Source: Dicaeum eximium
Taxonomy: Eukaryota > Chordata > Aves > Passeriformes > Dicaeidae
DNA: 64,000 nucleotides
Direction of reading: 5' to 3'
NCBI GenBank assembly: GCA_013396995.1
Contig: VWZP01008346.1
Location: 186,001-250,000, forward strand
Below are positions 37,301 to 47,085 of the stretch, piece after piece. Numbering within the stretch: the first letter of the stretch is position 1; the number at the start of each line of letters is the position of its first letter. The notes under the pieces were generated by a model, which was not told the origin of the DNA, did no database searches, and saw only the letters and a program-made list of their open reading frames with translations. The translations under genes and the position numbers were made by a program.

Positions 37301-39931
37301 AGTAATTTGAAATGAGCAATGGAAATACAAAACAGATTGGAAATACTAATCAGATTGGCCTTTCTGACTGGAAATTCATATTAATGAGTAGAAGTATCCA
37401 AGGCTGTATAACAGTGTTACAGTATCATTACTTGCATATACAATTTTATTCCAGCCCACAGGTAGATCCAGAATTACAGCTCACCTATGGTAACATGCTT
37501 CCTCCTATAACCAACAGAAAAAGCTGGAATTTTGAGACCAAGACTGCAATTCAGTATTTGAAAGTATCACTTTAAATTTCTTCAGTTAGTAGCAGCATAT
37601 TCAAAACCTGAAAGCAGATACAAAACTGGGGTAACTTCCACATATATTTACAGGTATTGCTAAGACTTTGAAGTGCCTTAGATGATTAAAAGTGAAATGT
37701 GGACGTATTTATTATATTTATTCTTACTAATTTTCAGGTTTTGTTACAAGGGCTTTTTTAAACTTGAATGTTTCCATTCTGTTACCAGCTGAGTTGATTT
37801 AAATATTTTTTGACCTTAAAAGGTATTAAGGTTGAAATGTTTCCAGTTTCATCCTTCCTTCTTTATAATGCAATGTAAGAGCTGTTTTACTCTTTCTGAT
37901 AAACCAAAGTTTATCCAAATTTTGCAGACAAATGATACTAAGATCAATGACGATGTAGTACAGTCTTTTAATGGAAAAAACTGGTATTAAACAGAGAGAA
38001 AATTACTGAGGCAATGTCCCAATATAGAAATAGCACCTGTACCAATAAAAACCCCAAGTCCTGAATGCTGTACTGCACTGGAGGCCCAAACTTCTGACAG
38101 GATTTCTAAGGAAGACTTTAGTGATGCTCAAGCACCAGGAGCAGACAGCTTCCACTCCTGCCAGGGACTGGAGCTCCCCCCACCAGCGAGGTGAGGAAAG
38201 CATCTGGTCCCATTTGTCACTGCTCTGATCTGGCACTACATGCCTGCTCTCCTTGACAAAAATAGTTCAGTACTTGAACGCTTCCAGGACGTACTCAGCT
38301 AGAGCTGCTGGTCTGTGCTTCTCCCAGCCCTGCCGCGCTTGTCCTCCCACGCGTCTGCCTCGGGGAACAGCACACTGCCTCAGCTTCCAGGCTACCAACA
38401 CACACTCATCAAACCTGGGTAGGTACCACATTGGAGTTAAACCAGAAACTCAGTCTGAGGCTGGAGGTGGAAGGTTTCAGATTAAAATGTGTCTTCTCCG
38501 GAATAAGAAAAATCTTGAGTAATTTACTTATGGTAAGAGAGATTTCAGGTATCTCCCAGAAAAGCAGCAGTTACTTTTAATTCAAACACAACTGTACTTT
38601 TATTGTTATTATCATCAGATTCTTAGCATCCTAATTCTAGAAGATTGTAGGAAAAATGTGAAAGTATTCCAGAGCAAGACTGGAAGCCTCTCTCCCAAGG
38701 CTCACTTCCAGCCAGTTACCTTTACAAGCTGAAATGCTAATATTTGCTCACATTTACCAGGATTTAAAAGGAGTGTAAAGTTATCACAGTGAAGTGGTGA
38801 CTAATAATTAAATGGACTCTATAAATACATAAACTATCTTCTTAAAGCTTTATACATTTTTAAAAAACTTTATACTCACCAAAATGTCTTGGAAAAACAC
38901 AACTGTAAGAATTACTTTGCGAACAGTTGATTTCTATTAAATGTATCAGATCATGGATCTGTCAACAAAAGCACTGCTCCCTATATAACATTTGCTCCTC
39001 TACAATGCAAAGCATATGAATTTTTACATGGCAAATTTTCTTAGATATATTTACTCCATCACTCCATGTCACAGTTACACAACCAAATAAAAATGAAACG
39101 GAAAATTTAATGAGAACACTGAAACTGCTTCTAGAACAAGAACTTTCCTATGCAGCAGCTATGCTACTCCATACTACACAATTTACAGTGTAAATTAACA
39201 GTTGCTTCAACTTTTTTTGGAGCATAATGTAGCATGACACTGCAGCAGTGCCACTCAATTACATTTCTTTACACCAGAATGTGCACTGAAGGTATAGTGT
39301 GACGCCTTGTGTAGAAATTCAGAGAGCACTGGGGTGCGCGTTGTGCCTTCCGTCTGACTTCAGGCTCAGGAGATGTAATAACGGGGCATCTGTCTAATTT
39401 TAAACAGGGAGGAGTTTATTTCACAATTTCACAGTCCTGGAAGTTAGTGGCTTTGCACGTACTGCGAAGGAAAGAATGCTGAATGACTCTTGAAGGTTAT
39501 TCACTACAGCCACCTTCAGAGAGCTGCTGGAAGGCAGCTGGAGTATTTAACGAGAGTTAATGAATAACAACCGAGTTATTATTATTATAACAATTGTGTT
39601 TTCTACGCCGTGTTAGCAGCACGGCCACACGCCACGGTGCGAGGCCTGGAGTGCGGGCAGACACCGGCGAGCCTGCACCACCGGGCTCCTGCCGTGCCCG
39701 CAGCCCCGCCCGGCTCGGCCCTCTGCAGCCCCGCGGACTGACCCCCTGATCCCGGTCCAGCCCCTAATTCCCTGACGGGACACAAGGCCGTATAAACGAG
39801 CCGTCCGGCGGGGCCGCGCTCCCGGAGACCTGCCCTCCAAGTGCCCGTACCTTGCGGAGCACCCGGTCGAAGCCCTGCGACTCCACCATGTACTTCATGG
39901 CCTCCTTCAGGCTCTCCACCGTGAACCCCAT
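34344..39931 (-). CDS. ACOT13: Acyl-CoA thioesterase 13 (THEM2), three coding exons
   Basis: ACOT13 is a small hotdog-fold thioesterase that hydrolyses medium- and long-chain acyl-CoA and works with the lipid-transfer protein PCTP at mitochondria and in the cytosol. Coding exons are 39931-39851, 36832-36648 and 34500-34344. They join into 140 residues, the same length as human. The hotdog core EEEHTN..GTLHGGLTATLVD is intact, with Asn50, His56, Gly57, Asp65 and Ser83 (in GVSVDMN) at the positions known for catalysis in human THEM2. The C-terminal exon encodes KQGKTLAFATVDLTNKATGK and ends at TAA. The start codon opens MGFTVESLKEAMKYM and faces the TDP2 start only 90 bp away. The exon 36648-36832 ends in AC before a GTAG|GTAT tandem donor; the upstream site must be used to avoid an immediate stop. 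Confidence 0.96.
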
Positions 39932-40021
39932 GCTGCCGCCCCGCTGACCGCAGCCCGCCCGGCCGCGCCCCGGAACGGCAACCCCGGCGGGCGGTGCCTC
40001 CTCCGGCCTTCCGCCGCAGCC
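39932..40021. promoter_or_regulatory. Bidirectional promoter shared by ACOT13 and TDP2
   Basis: Only 90 bp separate the two outward-facing ATGs, and the flanking 39.6-40.5 kb is a CpG island. There is no TATA box. GGCCTTCCGCCGC contains an ETS-type TTCCG core, and GGCAACCCC resembles half an RFX site. Human ACOT13 and TDP2 are also head to head, so shared control is expected. Transcription start sites may lie within either first exon. Confidence 0.75.
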
Positions 40022-43000
40022 ATGGAGGAGGGAGCCGGGGGAGCGCCGAGCCCGCCGCCGGCGGAGCACAAGCAGGAGCAGGAGGGTGAGGATGAAGAGG
40101 CGCTACAGGTCGCCAAGCGGAGGAAGGTGCTGTGCTCCGAGTTCGCCGCCATCACCAGCAGCGACGTGGCCGTGGCGCGCCGCTTCTTGGCCGGCAGCGA
40201 CTGGCACATGGAGGTACGGCCGGGGCCGGCGGGGCCGCGGGGTTGCCCGGCGGCGGCCCCTCCCTGCCAGCCGCCCCTGTGTTTCAGAGGGCGCTGAACG
40301 CCTATTTCGACCCGCCGCGGGACACGGAGGCGGGCGGGGCGGTCCCGGCCTGCGGGGACACCGGCAGCTGGTAGGTGACAGGGACGGCGGGATGTGGCAG
40401 GAGGAGCGGGGGCGGGCAGCGGAGCCTCCCCGGGGCGAGACAGGTTCTTCTCCCCGGGGGGAAGGCGCTGGGGCCCCCATACCCGGGGAGAGCCATCGCC
40501 GGGCCGGGGCGTAACCCGGGGAGCAGCGCTCCCCTCCCGCCGGGCATCGCACCTCGGCTGAGGTGTAGCGGGGCAGGTGTTTCCTGTGCCTTTTCTGCAC
40601 CCGTTCTCGTCCTTTCCCGACGTTTCTCTCCCTTGGAGAGTCTGTCAGGCTTTAGGGCTGCCTTTTCCTTCTGTGGATCCTCTGGACGGGTGGATTGTGA
40701 GCCTTTTGGAGAAGGCACGGGCACATTTTCTGCTCATTGCCTTGTGCCGTGCAGCAATACCTATGCAGATTGTATTGTACACACATTTGTATATGTGTAA
40801 ATTATGCATATCTGTATTATACCCGGTATATGCATATTTTTATTTCTATAAATAAAATTGAGGTGTACATGCACACCTTGTTAAATGTACCTGTGAAAGT
40901 TAAGATGTAAGATCTGTGTTTTACATACACCATCTCACAGCACACCTGGAGGATGTATTGATCTGCATGTGGAATTGAAATTTTCCAAATCCCTGCCTGC
41001 TGTGGTTTAACCCCAGATACCAACTAAGCAGCATGCACCCACTCACTCGGACACCCTGACTTACCACCACCCTCTCAGTGGGGTGGGAAAGAGAATTGAA
41101 AAAAAATATAAAATCCATGGGTTGAGGTAAAAACAGTTTTACAGTAGAAATAAAATTAATGATAATGATATAAAATAATTGTAATGAAAATGGAGATAAC
41201 AGAGAAATGGAAGCCAAGAAAGATAAGTGACGCACAGTGTAATTGCTCACCACCCACTGACTGATGCCCAGCCCATCTCTAAGCAGCAGTTGGCTCCTCC
41301 TGGCCAATTCCCTCCAAGTTCATTGACTGAACATGATGATCTATTGTACAGAATATCCCTTTTGCCAGTTCAGGTCAGCTTGCCCAGTCATGTTTCTTCC
41401 TCACTTCTTATGCACCTGGCAGAGCATGGGAAGCTGAAAAGCCCTTGTCTTGAGGTAAGCACTCGTTAGCAGCAACAAAAACATCAGTGTGTTACCAACA
41501 TTATTCTGACCAGGTTTTGGTAGTGAGGAGCTGCAGGGGTGGCTCCTGTGAGAAGCTGCCAGAAGCTCAGAGCCAAGGTCAGCTGGCTTCAAGGCAGACC
41601 CACTGTGGAACAATGCTGTGCCCATCAGCGATGGTGGTAGCACCTCTGAGATAATGTACTTAAGGTTAAAAAGTTGCTGCACAGCAGCATCTGCAGCAGA
41701 AGAGAGAACTGAAAGCAGCCCTGCAGACACCAAGGGTCAGCGAAGAAGGAGGGGCAGGAGGTGCTCCAGGTTCAGGAGCAGAGATTCCCCTGCAGCACAT
41801 GTGAGCATGATGAGGCAGCTGTGCCCCTGCAAGCCCATGGAGGACCACAGTGGCACAGAGACCCACCTGCAGCCAAGGGAGGACTCTACACTGCAGCAGG
41901 TGCCTGGAGAAGGCTGATCCCAGGGGAAGCCTGTGGAGCTGGAGCAGGCTCATGGCGGGACTTGTGACCCCATGAGGAATCCACTTGGATTATGGATTCC
42001 CTGAAGTACACAGGAAAGAGTGGGATTGTGGGGAAAGAGTTGAACTACTCCAGTGCTTTGGATTTCGTTGGTTGCCATCTGATTAGCTTACATCAGAATG
42101 GTAAATGTTACCTTGCATCTATAAGGAGGAGGAAAAACCACTTACTTCACCTGTGTACCACAGCTCTGTATGACCAGGGCCTGCATGTTTTAGTTTCTGC
42201 ACTTTTAAATGATGTTGAGGTCCATACATGCCTTAGAAGGTAAGTGAGGCAATCACAGATAGATTAGTATTGTGCATGTTAACAAACAGATACACTCTCT
42301 CTTTAGCATTGACCTCACCTCAGATGCAACTACAAGTAATGTCAATAGTGAGGACTCACAGCAGAAAGAAGATGACAGCAACTTCTCACTGATCACCTGG
42401 AACATTGATGGGCTGGATCTAGGAAATCTGAAAGATCGAGCTAGAGGAATCTGTACATACCTGGCATTGTAAGTACAGTGTCCTCTTTGTCTTGTCATGT
42501 ACCTGGATTCAACAGAAAAAAAAAAAAGCTTCTTGATTTAAGAATTTACAAATCCTCATGTTCTAGTTGTCTTAATGTTAGGTGCAACAGATAAATCACT
42601 ATAAATTTTAAATAGCTGAGAGTTGTTAAACTGGCTGTAAAAGGTGTGAACCTATGCAGCATCCCAGAGGTTAAATATTTTGAGATGGCTACTTTAAAAG
42701 TCTAATAGTGAGCAATATTGTTCAAGTTGCAATCGTACATCACAAGCATAGTTCATAATTGCATCTTGTACATTAGAATCTTCTGGAGGACATGTCCCAA
42801 AGCTACTTTGCAGCTGCTTAACTTGAATTCCTCATGTATGTAGTATATGAAACCTGCAAGGTCATGGTATAAGGAAGTCATGCATTTTATTACCATGTGG
42901 GTTTCATGTTCCTGATAACAATTGTTTCCTCCCTTTTAGTAATGGTGGTGTCTACATGCTGGTAAATACAATGCAGCTAGCTTTTCCTTTTTTAAAGAGC

Positions 43001-45458
43001 AGATTCTTATAAAACCTAGGAAAATGAGGTCAAGGTGCACCTGAAATCCCTGACTTTGTTCCATTTGTCTCAGAGTGTTGCAGTACTACTTCTCAGTAAT
43101 TAATTGAAATTTTTCTTGCCTTGGTGATTTCAGATACAGTCCAGATGTTGTGTTTTTACAGGAGGTCATCCCACCACATCTCCCTCTTCTCCAGATGAAA
43201 GCAGGCAATTACACTATTATTCCAGGTAAGAAAAAACCCTCAGGTGCTAAAGACAAAACCGGCAAATAAAGTTTGGGTTTATTCTGTCTCTCTTGCTAAA
43301 ACCTCCAACCATTTTAAAGATTATAAAGAGTAAAGTGAAGAAGGAAGCACTCAATGTTTCTGTGTTTTGGTATCAGCATATAGCTTGATGCAAATTATGC
43401 ATGTGAAAAGCTTGCTTTTCTGGCGTTTTCTTTTGTACTTTTTTTCTGCATTGTGAAAGATTGGTAGCAAGGGTAGTCAAAAAGTACCATACATAATTAA
43501 TTTTTTAGGTATTTGCATTTAAAAAATCTGCAAAATTCAGGCAGTTATGCAACTTTTCACTAATGACTTAAAAATCAATGTATTCTCACAGGTTGCGCTA
43601 AAAAGGTCTCTTTCAGAACCTTAACTGCTTTATGGTAGTTCTGCTGTGGCACAGCAGGAGATGTCTTCAAACATTTCTTTGCTTGGTCCTCTGTAGGTAA
43701 CATAGATGAGTATTTCACTGCTGTAATGTTAAAGAAATCAAGAGTGAAGCTACTGAAACATGACATAATACCTTTTCCAACAACTGCCATGAAGAGGAAC
43801 CTTTTGGTTGTGCATGTGAGTGAGTCAGGATGTACTAAGCAGCAGTACTTCTGCCTTCCAAACAGAAAATCCCAGGAAAGACTGATCTGGCTTTTTCTCT
43901 ATGACAGTCTCAAAGAGCAGAAAAACTTCTCCTCCAAGCATACAAACCGATTTGCATTTGATACTGACAAAATTAAATCTTTTATGCAAGTTACTTACCA
44001 TACTTTGTTTTCAAGTATCATAGCCTCTGAAAACAAAACTAAAAGCCTCTTATCCTTCTGTAAGCCCCTTTTCTTCAGTGGAAAGCAAATATTAACCATA
44101 GCTCTATCATTCAGTTATCTGCTTTGACTTTGAGCTTGATTTTGTGTTTGAGCTTCTTATAGTGATGTGGATAGTAACACTTCCTCTTTGTTTCACACAT
44201 AGGTGAGCATATCTGGTATTGAACTTTGCCTTATGACCTCCCACCTGGAGAGCACTAAAGAGCATTCCAAGGAACGTGTAAAGCAGCTGCAAATAGTGTT
44301 AAAAGAAATGCAGAAGCAGTCTGAATCCACCACTGTTATATTTGGAGGGGATACAAACCTCAGAGACAGCGAGGTAAATAGAAATAAGCAACTTTGTCAT
44401 TTAGAGAAGGTATTTTGACAAAACCTTCTCAGTCTTTTCTGTTGTCTTTATGAGAAATTACCTGCTTAAGCAGAACAGAGATATTCAACACTTATTCTTA
44501 GTCACAGTAAACTGTGACTAACTAGAAGTAAGTGTTGTTATGGCTGAGGTGATTTATATGGAGACCCCTTCCCAATAACAAAATTCTTTAATAACAATAT
44601 TTGTATCTGAGCAGACGCAGGCAGATTTGATGGAATCAGTTTGACTTCAAAAATATCTTCTCATTTTGAGAACCTGGTGTTTACTTGTTCAACTCGCCAA
44701 TTTGCAGAGTTTGTAGAATCAATGAAGTAAGAGGGTGCTCTGGGGAAATAGATCTTAATCCCCAGTTATCAAGACATTCAAAATTAGAAGTAGAATTTGG
44801 CTTCTGATACTAAAAGTGAAATTTGTACATTATTACTAGAAGGTCAGAGTTTCAGCTCTCCCTGTTGTGAAGTTCCGTTGCAGTGAACTGGAATGACATT
44901 GGTTTAGGAAAATGGGTCTTGGGCCCTATACCTCAACATTTCAGAGCTGAACGTTTTTTTGGAACATGTTTTGGATTTAGAAAGTGCTACAGGTTATGCT
45001 TTAGAGTATCTGGAGAAGTACCATAATTTAGAAACATTTCCAAGATCTTTGATTTTTAACAATTTACGTTTTGCAGAAAAAAAAATCCGGTGCTGTGACA
45101 GCTTAGTTCTATTTTTTGAAGGTAGAATTTGTGAATTCACTATCTTGTGGAATTCTTTTCTTCCTTCTATCTTCAGGTTACTAAACTTGGTAATCTGCCT
45201 GACAACATTAAGGACGCCTGGGAGTTTTTGGGTAAGCCTCAGCACTGCCGCTACACTTGGGACACCCAGTCCAACACCAACCTGAATGCGCCCTACAAGT
45301 GCAAGATGAGGTTTGACCGTATTTACTTCCGGCCTGCCGCAGAAGGGGGGCATTTCATTCCACGAAGCATGGACTTAATTGGTTTGGAAAAACTAGAATG
45401 TGGCAGATTTCCTAGTGATCACTGGGGCATTCTGTGTAATTTTGATGTTATACTATAA
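40022..45458 (+). CDS. TDP2: Tyrosyl-DNA phosphodiesterase 2 (seven coding exons)
   Basis: TDP2 cleaves 5'-phosphotyrosyl bonds that link trapped topoisomerase II to DNA, using Mg2+. Coding exons are 40022-40213, 40288-40370, 42307-42468, 43134-43225, 43697-43815, 44203-44373 and 45177-45458. They give 366 residues (human 362). An acidic N-terminus and KRRK (32-35) precede a UBA-like region (about 36-73, ending RALNAYF). The endonuclease/exonuclease/phosphatase domain (about 118-366) keeps all signature motifs: TWNIDG with Asn124, LQEVIP with Glu156, TSHLES with His230, GGDTNLRD with Asp266 and Asn268, and SDHWG with His355. The protein ends CNFDVIL. The start is fixed by the conserved reading frame and the short gap to ACOT13. 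The donor after exon 2 is the tandem GTAG|GTGA. Intron 2 contains endogenous-retrovirus LTR sequence. Confidence 0.96.
41001..41510. mobile_element. Avian ERVL-type LTR fragment in TDP2 intron 2
   Basis: It opens with TGTGGTTTAACCCCAG and contains GGGTTGAGGTAAAAACAG, AATTGCTCACCACCCACTGA and AACATCAGTGTGTTACCAAC. From memory this is a common passerine ERV LTR. The expected terminal segment with AACCAGCACA is missing, so the right end is truncated. The orientation of the parent element was not determined. Confidence 0.65.
41511..41985. mobile_element. Second avian ERV-derived segment adjoining the LTR
   Basis: AGGTTTTGGTAGTGAGGAGC, GGGGTGGCTCCTGTGAGAAG, CCCATCAGCGATGGTGGTAG and GGTGCTCCAGGTTCAGGAGC, together with repeated GGAGCAGG phrases, resemble the LTR/leader region of a songbird ERVL element as I remember it. 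It abuts the preceding LTR with no spacer. The open frames inside (41401-41967, several frames) come from this repeat. No retroviral gene was identified. Confidence 0.55.
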
Positions 45459-45825
45459 AAAAGAAAAAAAAGACTTGCATCTTTAGTTTTTAGGTGATTT
45501 ATTCTTGTTTTTACAAAGTTTTAACCCTCTCAGTTTAAGGTAGGGCATATTCAAGTTTTCAATCCTAATATGTTCTTTGTTCTTGGCTTCTGCAGGAATG
45601 CCTTAATTTCAAGCCAGGTTTCCCTTTTCCTATTGTATGCATCTTTTCTTGAATCATGTTTTACAATATTTATTTTTAAAAATATCCACAAAACCAAACA
45701 AATTCTAGTTTTGAAATGGCAGGAAAAAGCTGTAAATACAATTCATAAACATACTCAGTGATTTAAAAGACACTTTTATTTTGGCATGTATTATGATCTC
45801 ATAATAAAGGCTGCTTTTTTCTATT
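45459..45825 (+). other. TDP2: TDP2 3' UTR
   Basis: AT-rich sequence runs from the stop codon to about 17 nt past the poly(A) hexamer near 45805. Confidence 0.6.
45803..45808 (+). terminator. TDP2 poly(A) signal
   Basis: The canonical AATAAA in CTCATAATAAAGGCTG lies about 345 nt after the stop and is followed by T-rich sequence. Confidence 0.65.
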
Positions 45826-46514
45826 TTAAGACTACTTTTATTGTGCCTTCATTGTTTATTTTGTAACCATTCCCATCATCCTTTACAACCTTGTCTTTTG
45901 TAGGGTGTTTTGTATTAGCTTCTGAAGTTTGTTTTGAATGTACACACCCCTTCAGGCAAGAGAGTAAAGGAGCTGAGGAAAGAATGACTAGATTCTCACA
46001 TAATAGGGGTTACTTAAGTAGAAACTGTTGAACAGATTTAAGAACAATATGCCTTCTATTTGGCAAGAAAATTATATAGGCAGATGCATGGAAGTTGTTC
46101 ACTTGGGATGGTGTACACCTTACTTTGTGTTTATTAGCCTGCATATGAGGTTCAGATTAGGATGTGTTGTGTTTCATTCAGCTCCTAGAAGCTCTTATAA
46201 ACTGCTGGGCAAAGCCTGAACAGCTCAAGGCCTGGCTGATTTCGCAGAAGATCAACCAGGCCTTCCTACTCTTAAGAACTGTGTAATCAATCTCATGGAA
46301 GCTGTTGTTTTATAAATGTGCAATGTTGATTTAAAAGGGAAAGCCTCCTAACTTTCTGATGTGAAATTCAGTGCACAGGTGTGGAGGAGAGGGCAGATAA
46401 CCTGTCAGTGACGTGAAGGGAACGGACTTTGACAGCTTAAATTCTTCTTTTTGTTGTTATTTGTCTTTGGTCTTGAGCCCAAAGCTTACAAACAACTTGT
46501 ACTTTGTTGCACTA
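45826..46514. other. Intergenic sequence downstream of TDP2
   Basis: No gene or recognisable repeat was seen. Confidence 0.5.
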
Positions 46515-46705
46515 CTGTGGTGGCTTGGTTCCACCTGGTAGCCAGTCTGCCACCAGGCCACTGTCTCAGTCCCCTTCCTCGATGAGGTGGGAGAAAGAAA
46601 TCCGAAAAAAAAGAAACAAGAAAGCTCATGGGTTGAGATAAAAACACTTCCCAATTATCCTCATGGGCAAAACAGACGTGGTTTGGGGAACTTAATTTGT
46701 TTTGG
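46515..46705. mobile_element. Avian ERV fragment
   Basis: TGTGGTGGCTTGGTTCCACC, CTCATGGGTTGAGATAAAAA and CATGGGCAAAACAGACGTGG resemble the terminal part of a songbird ERVL element, in the antisense direction as I remember the consensus. It is truncated on both sides and joins a CR1 piece. Confidence 0.5.
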
Positions 46706-46715
46706 AAACACATGC

Positions 46716-46950
46716 AAGGAAGGAAGTTCCAGGAAGTTCAACTGGAACATGAAGAAGAACTTCATTACTGTGCAGGCGTTGAGCACTGGATCAGGCTGTC
46801 CAGACAGGAGGTGGAGTTTCCCTCACTGGGGATATTCAAAAGCCTTCTGAACACGCTCCTTACTAATGTGCTCCAGTGGACTGACTGTTCTTGAGCCAGG
46901 AGCTAAATGACTGCTGGTGTTCACTTCCAGCCTTACCCAGTATCACATTG
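46716..46950 (+). mobile_element. CR1 LINE 3' end fragment
   Basis: AGGAAGTTCAACTGGAACAT, GAGCACTGGATCAGGCTGTC and GGGGATATTCAAAAGCC are hallmark phrases of the conserved 3' portion of avian CR1, in sense orientation. The usual ATTCTATG tail is degraded to CCAGTATCACATTGTG. Confidence 0.75.
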
Positions 46951-46984
46951 TGCGACAGTAATTTAGGCAGTAAAAGTGTTTGAC

Positions 46985-47085
46985 CACTCTTTCAGTAAAG
47001 ATATCCATCCTGATGTCCAGTCTAAACCTCTCCTGAGTGAGTTAACCATCTCTTGTCGCAGAACAGGGAGGACTGAGCTAGGTGT
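46985..47085 (-). mobile_element. CR1 LINE fragment, antisense
   Basis: GATGTCCAGTCTAAACCTCT, followed by CCTGAGTG and CCATCTCTTGTCGC, resembles the complement of a CR1 segment. Its opposite orientation to the adjacent CR1 copy implies a separate insertion or an inversion. Confidence 0.5.

Noticed and set aside
41401..41967. Frames of 95-110 codons in several phases
   Set aside because: They come from ERV LTR/leader sequence and overlap each other.
43726..44127. 133-codon frame that looks like an independent protein
   Set aside because: Its first part is TDP2 exon 5 (43697-43815); the rest is intron read-through past the GTGAGT donor.
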